Below are positions 50,817-58,326 of a stretch of DNA of 64,000 nucleotides, piece after piece. The stretch's first letter is position 1; every line of letters starts with the position of its first letter. Where the stretch lies: positions 62,001 to 126,000 of the forward strand of contig NZ_JALIRS010000008.1 in the NCBI RefSeq assembly GCF_023337795.1. Reading direction: 5' to 3'. The stretch comes from Lysinibacillus sp. BPa_S21. GTDB lineage: Bacteria; Bacillota; Bacilli; Bacillales_A; Planococcaceae. The position numbers were made by a program, and so were the translations under genes. The notes under the pieces are model-generated. The model ran no database searches. It worked only from the letters and a program-made list of their open reading frames with translations, and was not told the origin of the DNA.

Positions 50817-50912
50817 GTTGATTTCCGTTCCGGCTGGGGCGCTTTGCCGCTGCCGTTTCGCTTTCGCGCAGATAAAACATTTGTAGCTGCCGCTTTGCTT
50901 TCGCGCGGATAA
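50817..50912. repeat. Fold-back family half element
   Basis: GTTGATTTCCGTTCCGGCTG begins a 95-base segment with the same series of blocks as the reverse complement of the right half of 41182-41384, including GATAAAACA between two TTTCGC-rich blocks. The partner half is absent, so this copy is truncated. Confidence 0.75.
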
Positions 50913-50971
50913 ACACATGACATATGTTTCAAAGATGTCATCCAACTTTTGAGTTTGGAGCCACTTTCACG

Positions 50972-51095
50972 TTTTATCGACTAACTTTTGAATTTTATCT
51001 ACTAACTTTTACGATTTATCGCCCAACTTTTGAATTTTATCGACTAACTTTCACGTTTTATCACCCAACTTCTGAATTTTATCGACATCTACCTG
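50972..51095. repeat. Intergenic 21-bp tandem array
   Basis: TTTTATC (once ATTTATC) recurs at 50972, 50993, 51014, 51035, 51056 and 51077, always 21 bases apart. The unit is TTTTATCGACTAACTTTTGAA with variants at the 4-base middle and 4-base end. Because 21 is a multiple of three it creates a spurious ORF. The period equals the half unit of the array at 30944. Confidence 0.88.
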
Positions 51096-51351
51096 CCAAA
51101 GAGCAAAAAGGATTTATACAGTAATACATGTTTATTAGCTTGAAATCGGACCGCTCCAAAACGCCAACCGCTGATAAATGCCGAGCATCGCTGATAACAT
51201 CATAAGTCGTGCCAGCATGGAACTCCAATCACCCCCACGCTTAGCACGAAGAGTTTCATTTTGGTTCATAACGATTAAGATGGTATACTACAGGAAATGA
51301 GGGAGACACTGAAAATGTAGTGTCCCAAAATGATAGTAGAGGAGCCTATAA

Positions 51352-51708
51352 ATGACGATTCAACTTATTCAATATCCGAAATGTACTACATGTAAAAAAG
51401 CTCAAAAATGGCTGAATGACAATGGAGTTTCATATGAAGAGGTACATATTGTCGAGCAAACACCTTCAAAGGACGAATTAACAAGCTTATGGCAAGCAAG
51501 TGAACTACCTTTAAAGAAATTTTTTAATACTTCTGGTATGAAATATCGCGAGCTTGGCTTGAAGGATAAGCTTGCTGAAATGACTGAAGAGCAGCAGCTG
51601 GAACTGCTTGCTTCAGATGGTATGTTGATTAAACGTCCAATTGTAACCGATGGAAAAAAAGTTACTTTAGGGTTTAAAGAATCAGATTTTGAGCAAACTT
51701 GGAAATAA
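51352..51708 (+). CDS. yusI: ArsC/Spx-family protein (YusI-like)
   Basis: This 118-residue thioredoxin-fold protein of the ArsC/Spx family begins IQLIQYPKCTTCKKAQKWLN with the CxxC pair at residues 10-13. It continues TSGMKYRELGLKDKLAEMTE and LIKRPIVTDGKKVTLGF, the usual ArsC-type core. In Bacillus yusI lies between the fad operon and gcvH, exactly as here. It is not clearly an arsenate reductase, since no ars genes are near. GAGGAGCC precedes the ATG. Confidence 0.88.
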   Translation: MTIQLIQYPKCTTCKKAQKWLNDNGVSYEEVHIVEQTPSKDELTSLWQASELPLKKFFNTSGMKYRELGLKDKLAEMTEEQQLELLASDGMLIKRPIVTDGKKVTLGFKESDFEQTWK

Positions 51709-51750
51709 CTGCTTTTACCTTCTATCAGCAAGGGCAAATTCGATTCCGGA

Positions 51751-51775
51751 CGCAATTATACTGAGGCATAATTGA
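51751..51775. repeat. Dispersed palindrome, copy 2
   Basis: CGCAATTATACTGAGGCATA, followed by ATTGA, is a slightly degenerate copy of CAATTATGCC-GA-GGCATAATTG. It lies about 75 bases upstream of the gcvH start. Confidence 0.75.
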
Positions 51776-51847
51776 TTCTTGTTTTTATGGTAGAAGTATG
51801 GCAAACTGAAAGTGAATATATTACATATTTATGGAGGGGTTTTTTGC

Positions 51848-52228
51848 ATGAGCACACCTAAAGACTTACGATACTCTGAAGAGCATGAATGGGTAAAAGT
51901 AGAAGATGGTAAAGTACGTATCGGTATTTCTCACTTCGCACAAGCTGAACTAGGAGATATCGTTTTCGTTGAACTTCCACAAGTTGGCGACGAAATCAAA
52001 ACTGATGATCCATTCGGTAGCGTAGAATCTGTAAAAACAGTTTCTGAATTATACGCACCAATCTCAGGTACAGTAGTTGAAGTAAATGCAGATTTAGAAG
52101 ATAGCCCAGAATTCGTTAATGAATCACCATATGAAAAAGCATGGATGATCGTTGTAGAGCCTGCTGATGCATCAGAAGTTGAAAAGCTTATGACAGCTGA
52201 GCAATACGAAGAAATGATTGCAGAATAA
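51848..52228 (+). CDS. gcvH: Glycine cleavage system H protein
   Basis: This 126-residue lipoyl carrier shuttles the methylamine group in glycine cleavage and also serves lipoate transfer. The ATG at 51848 follows GGAGGGG. The N-terminus [20 protein letters not shown] and [20 protein letters not shown] are canonical, and the lipoyl lysine sits in [19 protein letters not shown] (near residue 62). The gene is alone, without gcvTP, as in the Bacillus yus region. A terminator follows. Confidence 0.96.
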   Translation: MSTPKDLRYSEEHEWVKVEDGKVRIGISHFAQAELGDIVFVELPQVGDEIKTDDPFGSVESVKTVSELYAPISGTVVEVNADLEDSPEFVNESPYEKAWMIVVEPADASEVEKLMTAEQYEEMIAE

Positions 52229-52244
52229 GACAAGCCTGAAACAG

Positions 52245-52275
52245 AAAAACGTCGGAAACTACCGGCGTTTTTTAT
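52245..52275 (+). terminator. Terminator after gcvH
   Basis: AAAACGTCGG pairs with CCGGCGTTTT with one G-T pair and runs into TTTTTT, about 20 bases after the stop. Confidence 0.75.
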
Positions 52276-52412
52276 TATCTTCATTCATCCTACACAATAA
52301 TTGGTGAGGAAATGCAAGTATATTCCCTTATCAATAGGTGTCTAACTGTATCAACGACAAAGTTTATTGATATAATGAGTTATAAGGGATATGTCTAAAT
52401 GGGGGTGGCGTG

Positions 52413-52754
52413 ATGTTCGAGGGGAAATGCGTAATTGTCGAAGGTCGTTCGGATAAGCTTCAAATTGAACCTATTTTAAATGAAGATGTAAAAATACTTT
52501 GCACGAATGGTACAATTGGTGTGCATCAATTAGAAGAACTCCTCGATCCATATGAGGGTTGTGAGCTTTATACATTTTTTGATGCAGATACATCGGGTGA
52601 TAAGTTACGAGCATTAATGGACAGACATTATCCAGAGGCTGAACATTTACGTACGATGCCAACATATAAGGAAGTTGAGACAACTCCGAGGAAAGTGTTA
52701 GCGGCAATATTGCTTCGTGCACATTTCTCAATCCATAATGAATATATTTTATAA
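52413..52754 (+). CDS. yusF: Toprim-domain protein (YusF-like)
   Basis: This is a 113-residue stand-alone toprim domain, related to the catalytic part of RNase M5 and primases. The conserved Glu is in KCVIVEGRSDKLQIEPIL and the DxD in LYTFFDADTSGDKLRALM. ATG 52413 follows GGGGGTGG; GTG 52410 is the alternative. Its partner and substrate are unknown. The place between gcvH and the yusE-like thioredoxin matches yusF of Bacillus. Confidence 0.85.
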   Translation: MFEGKCVIVEGRSDKLQIEPILNEDVKILCTNGTIGVHQLEELLDPYEGCELYTFFDADTSGDKLRALMDRHYPEAEHLRTMPTYKEVETTPRKVLAAILLRAHFSIHNEYIL

Positions 52755-52770
52755 GGTTGCGTGAAAAAAG

Positions 52771-53073
52771 ATGGAAGAATGGTCAAAAGAGCAGTGGGAC
52801 GGGGTTATCCAGTCCGGTGAAAAGGCTGCCTTTTATTTATATACGCCAATGTGTGGAACGTGTGCAGTTGCATCGAAAATGATGACGGTTGTTGAGCAAT
52901 TGCTGCCGCAGCTACAGGTCGGTAAAGCGAATATTAATTTTATAGAGCAAATAGCCTATGATCATAAAATTGAAAGTGTACCATGTTTACTCATATGTGA
53001 GGGCGGAAAAGTGACAGAAAAGGTTTATGCTTTTCAATCTGTACCATATTTATACGAATTGTTAAAAAACTAA
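52771..53073 (+). CDS. yusE: Thioredoxin-family protein (YusE-like)
   Basis: This 100-residue thioredoxin-like protein has the redox motif FYLYTPMCGTCAVASKMMTV, a CxxC with Gly-Thr between the cysteines, and the cis-Pro loop IESVPCLLICEGGKVT. It starts 16 bases after the toprim stop, so the two are probably cotranscribed. The order gcvH-yusF-yusE-met matches Bacillus, which supports orthology with YusE. The physiological target is unknown. Confidence 0.85.
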   Translation: MEEWSKEQWDGVIQSGEKAAFYLYTPMCGTCAVASKMMTVVEQLLPQLQVGKANINFIEQIAYDHKIESVPCLLICEGGKVTEKVYAFQSVPYLYELLKN

Positions 53074-53137
53074 TTGACTGAATATTACTTGCGTGGTAAA
53101 GTAACAAATATATTAAAAAAACAATAAATATATCGAA

Positions 53138-53243
53138 CTCTTATAAAGAGCGGCGGAGGGAAGTGCCCTATGAAGCCCGGCAACCATCACAAAGTGAAAA
53201 GGTGCCAAATCACACAAAGATTTTATCTTTGAAAGATGAGAGA
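53138..53243 (+). ncRNA. SAM-I (S-box) riboswitch aptamer
   Basis: CTCTTATAAAGAGCGGCGGA, then GGGAAGTGCCCTATGAAGCC, then CGGCAACC are the invariant S-box segments, followed by AAGGTGCCAAATC and the closing P1 strand GATGAGAG. High S-adenosylmethionine should fold the aptamer and favour the terminator downstream, shutting off metNPQ. Confidence 0.95.
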
Positions 53244-53267
53244 ACGGTTCAACGTATTAGTTACGTG

Positions 53268-53304
53268 ACCCCTTCTACTTGTCTATAAGTGAAGGGGTTT
53301 TTTA
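53268..53304 (+). terminator. Riboswitch-controlled terminator of metNPQ
   Basis: ACCCCTTCTACTT pairs with AAGTGAAGGGGT and is followed by TTTTTT. It is the expression platform of the S-box. Confidence 0.9.
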
Positions 53305-53330
53305 TTTCAAACATCCGCTGAAATATTGAA

Positions 53331-53355
53331 CGCAATTATGCCGAGGCATATTTGA
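53331..53355. repeat. Dispersed palindrome, copy 3
   Basis: CGCAATTATGCCGAGGCATA, followed by TTTGA, is the best copy of the CAATTATGCC-GA-GGCATAATTG family, with a single mismatch. It lies between the riboswitch terminator and metN, ending 22 bases before the ATG. Confidence 0.78.
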
Positions 53356-53377
53356 TAAGAGAAAAGGAGAATTCGCT

Positions 53378-54406
53378 ATGATCAATCTTCAAAATATTAC
53401 GAAAAATTACAAAACCGCGAATGGCGAATTAACAGCAGTCAAAGATGTCAGCCTTACGATCAATCAAGGTGAAATTTTTGGCATCATCGGCTATAGTGGC
53501 GCTGGTAAGAGTACAATGATTCGCTTATTAAACGGTTTAGAAAAGCCTACATCTGGTACGGTGACGGTTAACAATCAAGAATTTTCATCCATAAAGGGGA
53601 AGAAGCTCCGGGATGCTAGACAAAAGGTCAGTATGATTTTCCAACATTTCAATTTACTTTGGTCTAGAACGGTTGCAGAAAACATCGCATTCCCGTTAGA
53701 AATCGCAGGCGTTCCAAAGGCAAAACGTGAGGCACGTGTGAAAGAATTGATTACACTCGTTGGCTTAGAAGGGCGCGAGAATGCCTATCCATCACAACTA
53801 TCAGGGGGACAAAAGCAACGTGTAGGTATTGCTCGTGCGCTTGCTAATAATCCAGAGGTATTGCTTTGTGATGAGGCAACATCCGCACTCGATCCGGAGA
53901 CAACCGATGCTATTCTTGATCTACTTGTCGATATTAACGAACGATTAGGTTTAACGATTGTGTTAATCACACATGAAATGCACGTTATTCGTAAAATTTG
54001 TCATCGTGTAGCGGTTATGGAAGCTGGAGAAATTGTAGAGCGTGGTGAGGTCTTACAGGTATTCCAAGCTCCACAAGCTGCTATTACGAAAAAATTCGTT
54101 TCACAAATTACAGATACAAAGGAAACACAGGAAACGGTGGCACAAATTAAAGCTAATTACCCTAGTGGACAACTTGTTAAGCTAATCTTTGTAGGAGAAA
54201 AAACAGAGCAGCCAGTCATTTCACATCTTGTGAAACAATTTGATGTAGAAGTAAGTATTGTGCATGGGAATATTTCACAAACCAAAAATGGCGCGTACGG
54301 TACACTTATTGTGCAAATAGATGGCTCAGAGGCGAATGTTGCTGCTGCACTTAGTTACTTAAATACAGACGAAGTACAAACGGAGGTGATTGCAAATGCT
54401 AACTAG
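53378..54406 (+). CDS. metN: Methionine ABC transporter ATP-binding protein MetN
   Basis: This 342-residue ABC ATPase energises methionine import. Walker A is IIGYSGAGKSTMIRLLNG, the signature SQLSGGQKQRVGIARAL, Walker B VLLCDEATSALDPETTDA, and the switch His in IVLITHEMHVI. The C-terminal 90 residues form the NIL regulatory domain, which binds methionine for trans-inhibition. AAAAGGAGAA precedes the ATG. An S-box riboswitch and terminator lie upstream. Confidence 0.97.
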   Translation: MINLQNITKNYKTANGELTAVKDVSLTINQGEIFGIIGYSGAGKSTMIRLLNGLEKPTSGTVTVNNQEFSSIKGKKLRDARQKVSMIFQHFNLLWSRTVAENIAFPLEIAGVPKAKREARVKELITLVGLEGRENAYPSQLSGGQKQRVGIARALANNPEVLLCDEATSALDPETTDAILDLLVDINERLGLTIVLITHEMHVIRKICHRVAVMEAGEIVERGEVLQVFQAPQAAITKKFVSQITDTKETQETVAQIKANYPSGQLVKLIFVGEKTEQPVISHLVKQFDVEVSIVHGNISQTKNGAYGTLIVQIDGSEANVAAALSYLNTDEVQTEVIANAN

Positions 54407-55064
54407 TGTCTTTCCAAATGTCGACTGGGACAAAATGTGGCAAGCTACGTATGAAACTTTGTATATGACAACAATCGCTACGGTGATCACATTTATACTT
54501 GGATTAGTAATTGGAATCTTATTATTTTTATCAAGTCCGAATCAACTATGGGCCAATAAATTGGTGAACTTTTTAACAGGATCAATCGTTAACATTTTCC
54601 GCTCGATTCCATTTATTGTACTGATTATCTTATTAATTCCATTTACCAAATTTTTACTCGGTACAATTCGTGGTGCAAATGCAGCGTTACCAGCCCTAAT
54701 TATTGGAGCTGCACCATTCTATGCGAGAATGGTATTAATTTCTTTACGCGAGATTGATAAGGGTGTTATTGAGGCGGCTCGTTCAATGGGTGCAAAAACG
54801 TCGACAATTATTTGGAAAGTATTAATTCCAGAATCTTTACCCGCGCTTATTTCAGGTATTACTGTAACGGCTGTGGCACTTGTTGGCTATACTGCGATGG
54901 CAGGTATTATTGGTGCAGGCGGTCTAGGAAACTTAGCATTCTTAGATGGGTTCCAACGTAATCGCGAGGATGTAACATTAATGGCGACTATATTAATCTT
55001 AATAGTAGTGTTTGTTATTCAATGGATTGGCGACTTCATTACAGTCAAAACAGATAAACGCTAA
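54396..55064 (+). CDS. metP: Methionine ABC transporter permease MetP
   Basis: This 222-residue inner-membrane subunit starts at ATG 54396, behind GGAGGTGATT; the gene overlaps metN by 11 bases. Five helices are predicted. The EAA-type coupling loop reads VIEAARSMGAKTSTIIWKVL, preceded by LPALIIGAAPFYARMVLISL and followed by YTAMAGIIGAGGLGNLAFLD, all typical of MetI/MetP. It is cotranscribed with metN and metQ under SAM control. Confidence 0.96.
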   Translation: MLTSVFPNVDWDKMWQATYETLYMTTIATVITFILGLVIGILLFLSSPNQLWANKLVNFLTGSIVNIFRSIPFIVLIILLIPFTKFLLGTIRGANAALPALIIGAAPFYARMVLISLREIDKGVIEAARSMGAKTSTIIWKVLIPESLPALISGITVTAVALVGYTAMAGIIGAGGLGNLAFLDGFQRNREDVTLMATILILIVVFVIQWIGDFITVKTDKR

Positions 55065-55127
55065 ATCTGAGGTTATCTCGGTTTTATACCGTTAACATAT
55101 TTTATATAAAAAAGGGAGAGTCATAAA

Positions 55128-55985
55128 ATGAAGAAGTTATTAACAGGATTATTTTTATCAGTATTAGTACTAGCTTTAGCTGCTTGTGGTGCTGGTAAAA
55201 AAGAAGATACAAACTCAAACGCATCATCTGGTGATAAATCAGACAGTAAAGAAAATGTAACATTAACAATAGGTGCTTCTAATACACCACATGCAGTTAT
55301 TCTGGAAAAAGCAAAGCCAATTTTAGCAAAAGAAGGTATCGATCTTAAAATTGAAACGTATCAAGACTATGTAACACCAAACCAACATTTAGAATCTGGC
55401 GAACTTGATGCAAACTACTTCCAACACGTACCATACTTAGAGCTTAGCATAAAAGAGAATGGTTATGACTTTGTCAATGCTGGTGCTATTCACATTGAAC
55501 CAATCGGAATTTACTCTAAAAAATATAAATCTCTTGAGGAGCTACCAAAAGGTGCAACAATTTTACTTTCTAGCTCAGTTGCAGATCACGGTCGTATGCT
55601 TTCATTGTTAGAAGCTAAGGGCTTAATTAAATTAAAAGATGGTGTTAATAAAACAGCAGCAGAAATTAAAGATATCGTAGACAACCCTAAAAACTTCAAA
55701 TTCGATGCAAATACCGCGCCTGAAATGCTTGTACAAATGTATGAAAATAATGAAGGTGATGCAGTTCTTATCAATTCAAATTACGCAATCGACAACGGAC
55801 TAAATCCACTGAAAGATGCAATTTCTCTTGAAGATAAAGAATCTCCTTATGTAAATATTATCGCTGTACGTGCAGGAGATGAAACAAAAAAAGAAATTAA
55901 AAAATTAGTAGAAGTATTAAAATCTAAAGAAATCCAAGACTTCATCATTGAAGAATGGAAAGGCTCAGTTGTACCAGTTAAATAA
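55128..55985 (+). CDS. metQ: Methionine-binding lipoprotein MetQ
   Basis: This 285-residue solute receptor is lipid-anchored: the signal LLTGLFLSVLVLALAACGAG contains the lipobox LAAC. A low-complexity linker (KEDTNSNASSGDKSDSKENV) is followed by the NLPA/MetQ domain: IGASNTPHAVILEKAKPILA, QDYVTPNQHLESGELDANYF, QHVPYLE and VNAGAIHIEPIGIYSKKY. The C-terminus KEIQDFIIEEWKGSVVPVK matches the family. AAAGGGAGAG precedes the ATG. A strong terminator follows. Confidence 0.96.
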   Translation: MKKLLTGLFLSVLVLALAACGAGKKEDTNSNASSGDKSDSKENVTLTIGASNTPHAVILEKAKPILAKEGIDLKIETYQDYVTPNQHLESGELDANYFQHVPYLELSIKENGYDFVNAGAIHIEPIGIYSKKYKSLEELPKGATILLSSSVADHGRMLSLLEAKGLIKLKDGVNKTAAEIKDIVDNPKNFKFDANTAPEMLVQMYENNEGDAVLINSNYAIDNGLNPLKDAISLEDKESPYVNIIAVRAGDETKKEIKKLVEVLKSKEIQDFIIEEWKGSVVPVK

Positions 55986-56398
55986 TACATCCGCTAAAAG
56001 ACGTTAAAAGTTATCTAAAAGGGTATGTAAGTGAACAGCTTACATACCCTTTTAAATTTGCAAGTATAAATGCCCCATCGATCTGGGGCTTTCGGTGCAA
56101 GCGGATGTTAATTCTCTGCGGTGTCTGTCGATAAAATGACCAGACAGTTTTAAAATGGTTTGAAAGGGTATATAAGCATAACTTATCTGAAAAATATAAT
56201 TTTTTTAATTAAAGTGGTCTTCTTGTGTTTTATAGCAAAAATATAATATATTTTAAAAGTGATTGTTTTACCAAAAATTTTGTATAGAAATTGATTAGGC
56301 ATTTTTATTACTATAGTTGTTGGGTTAATAGATCAAAAAAATGCTATAAAATATAAAAGAAGATCAAATATTTCTTATACCAACTGGAGTGAACACCC
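55986..56398. other. 413-base intergenic region after metQ
   Basis: It contains the metQ terminator (56014-56057), a GCCCC-ATCGATCT-GGGGC hairpin near 56073, and about 250 AT-rich bases before the second polysaccharide operon. No gene was found. ACTGGAGTG at 56383 is the ribosome site of the next gene. Confidence 0.6.
56014..56057 (+). terminator. Terminator of metNPQ
   Basis: AAAAGGGTATGTAAG pairs perfectly with CTTACATACCCTTTT around TGAACAG, about 30 bases after the metQ stop. Confidence 0.88.
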
Positions 56399-57283
56399 AT
56401 GAATAAATTATTCATTGCAGAAGACATCATGCAGGAGCATGAGGTGAAGGGTTATTTTGAAATATTGCGAGAAAGTGTTATTCGCTCACGTTTCACAATG
56501 ACTGCAGTCTTTTTTAAATTAGCTAATTCCTCACAAGGAACTGATATAGAACGTCATCAAGTGAATCATCAAATTTCTGCTTTTCTAAAATCAAAAATAC
56601 GAAAAACAGATTTACTTTTCCAATTAGCAGATGGCATGCATTGGGGAGTTTTTTTTCTACAAAGTAGTGAAGTGGAGGTAAAGGCATTTTTAACAAGGAT
56701 TTTTGCCATTCTGAAGCAAGAAAGGGAATTTCAACAAATACCGTTAAAGGCCTCCATTACTGAAATAAGAAATAATAGTGTTAACTTTGAAGCTTTATTA
56801 GAAAAAAATAAGCAAAAACTAGCAGATGATGAACAACCGAGTTGGTCAATTGAACAGGTTACAGATTATAATGTGCAACCAACGGAGCTAGTAAAAGTCA
56901 GCATTATTGAACAAAATGCAATCTTTAGAAAAGTGCTAGAAACTACCATCAGTCATTTAGACATTCCACATTTTACTTTAGAAGTGGCTAGCTATGAAGA
57001 TGGCTATAGTTTTTTAAAGTCCGATAGCTATAAATCTGGCCATATGCATTTAGTTATTATGAACGATATTTTACCACGTAAAAATGGATTAGAAATTTTG
57101 CACATTTTACGAGAAATGCCGAATGAGAAAAAGTTCATCATTTATATGATGTCAGAACGAAACTCAGAGGGAGCGTCACTTAATGCTTATGAAGGCGGCG
57201 TCGATGAATTTATCGTAAAACCGTTTAATTTGCGTGTGTTAGAAGCAAAAATCAGGAGAACGTTTGCGAGGTTTTGGCTATGA
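56399..57283 (+). CDS. Pseudo-receiver response-regulator-like protein, polysaccharide operon
   Basis: This 294-residue soluble protein has a C-terminal receiver (REC) fold from about residue 165: LVKVSIIEQNAIFRKVLETT, then HLVIMNDILPRKNGLEILH and DEFIVKPFNLRVLEAKIRR. The switch Lys is kept, but the phospho-acceptor position, four residues before the Pro, is Asn222 instead of Asp. The N-terminal 140 residues (ILRESVIRSRFTMTAVFFKL, TDLLFQLADGMHWGVFFLQS) resemble a degenerate GGDEF-type fold without the signature. It is coupled to the HEAT protein by a 4-base overlap. It probably acts as a protein-protein or nucleotide-sensing regulator of the synthase. Confidence 0.78.
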   Translation: MNKLFIAEDIMQEHEVKGYFEILRESVIRSRFTMTAVFFKLANSSQGTDIERHQVNHQISAFLKSKIRKTDLLFQLADGMHWGVFFLQSSEVEVKAFLTRIFAILKQEREFQQIPLKASITEIRNNSVNFEALLEKNKQKLADDEQPSWSIEQVTDYNVQPTELVKVSIIEQNAIFRKVLETTISHLDIPHFTLEVASYEDGYSFLKSDSYKSGHMHLVIMNDILPRKNGLEILHILREMPNEKKFIIYMMSERNSEGASLNAYEGGVDEFIVKPFNLRVLEAKIRRTFARFWL

Positions 57284-58326
57284 TCGGGCTATCGGTTTCG
57301 TTTCTTTTAAAAGTCATCGTTGTTTTATTGGTGATTTTATTTTTATTTACAGTATATTTACTATTTCAGCGCCGACGGGAGATCCGTTTTGCAGAAACGC
57401 GTGATACATTTTTACAAAATTATTCACTGCCCTGGTACAACTATTTAATCAATGATGAAAATTTCTCTATTGTGCTTGTACCTCGCGGAAAAGCTCAAGT
57501 AGCAGCTGTAGAAATAATCTTTTCATCTTACTTAAAAAATATATTGGATGAAAAAGTTGAACAAAAAATAAAAGAGTTTTCAAATCTCTATTTAAAAGAG
57601 TTTTATGAAAAGGATTTATCAAGTAGACGATGGAGCATTAGGATGAATGCTCTATATCGAATTGCTGATTTCAAGATAGATGAATTATTAAATGCTTGTC
57701 AACAATTTGAGAAATCCAAAATTTCGGAGGAAGAAAATTTTCAGCTGTTAAAAATATACTCTCTCTTCCAACCAGAATTGTTTATCGAAAAAATTAAAGA
57801 ATTGACTGTTCATTATTCAGAAAGCGAATATAGAAGATTATTTGTATTGTTAGAGGATGACATATTCATTCGCTTATTTGAAGACTTTGATAGCTGGACA
57901 AAAAATATTCAATTTGCTGCAATTGATACTGCAGCTGTAAAAAGAAATATGCAATATATTGATCAGTTAAAACAGCTATTAACGCATGAGGTTCCAGAAA
58001 TACAAATTAGAGCGTTAAAGGGACTTTATGAAATTGGTGTCATTGATGAAATCGATCCTTATGTCCCATTTGTGACATCAGATATGTGGGAAGTAAGATT
58101 AATGGTTGCGAAAATCTTTAAACATGTGCCACTAAACTATTCCTATACTTATTTAGAACAGCTTCTTGAAGATGAAAATTGGTGGGTTCGTTCACAGGCA
58201 GCGAAAACAATTGCTGAAAATAAAGAAGGAATTGCAAAATTACAGCAATTTATGGAGTCCTCAAATGACCAATATGCAATTGAAATGGCACAGGAATCGG
58301 TAGTCAGAAAGCAGGGGAACAAATGA
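57280..58326 (+). CDS. Membrane-anchored HEAT-repeat protein
   Basis: This 348-residue protein has one N-terminal membrane helix (SFLLKVIVVLLVILFLFTVY) and a long cytosolic part of helical repeats. The clearest HEAT units are near the end: LLTHEVPEIQIRALKGLYEI, WEVRLMVAKIFKHVPLNYSY and NWWVRSQAAKTIAENKEGIA. ATG 57280 overlaps the previous stop (ATGA) and follows GAGG by 8 bases. It probably scaffolds the glycosyltransferase that follows after another 4-base overlap. No enzyme motif is visible. Confidence 0.8.
   Translation: MIGLSVSFLLKVIVVLLVILFLFTVYLLFQRRREIRFAETRDTFLQNYSLPWYNYLINDENFSIVLVPRGKAQVAAVEIIFSSYLKNILDEKVEQKIKEFSNLYLKEFYEKDLSSRRWSIRMNALYRIADFKIDELLNACQQFEKSKISEEENFQLLKIYSLFQPELFIEKIKELTVHYSESEYRRLFVLLEDDIFIRLFEDFDSWTKNIQFAAIDTAAVKRNMQYIDQLKQLLTHEVPEIQIRALKGLYEIGVIDEIDPYVPFVTSDMWEVRLMVAKIFKHVPLNYSYTYLEQLLEDENWWVRSQAAKTIAENKEGIAKLQQFMESSNDQYAIEMAQESVVRKQGNK

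Larger units (their letters stand above)
50741..51351. other. 611-base intergenic region of repeats
   Basis: It contains the fadE terminator (50751), a half copy of the GTTGATTTCCG fold-back family (50817-50912), a 21-base tandem array (50972-51095), and about 230 bases without recognisable signal before the yusI-like ribosome site. A 66-codon frame at 50924-51124 is produced by the repeat period and is not a gene. Confidence 0.7.

Noticed and set aside
50924-51124. 66-codon frame over the 21-base array
   Set aside because: The repeat period is a multiple of three, which keeps a frame open by chance; the translation is only a repeated TFEFYRL-like string.
56073-56091. Possible riboswitch upstream of the pseudo-receiver operon (GCCCC/GGGGC hairpin)
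   Set aside because: Only a single short hairpin is visible; none of the conserved parts of known c-di-GMP or other riboswitches could be matched.
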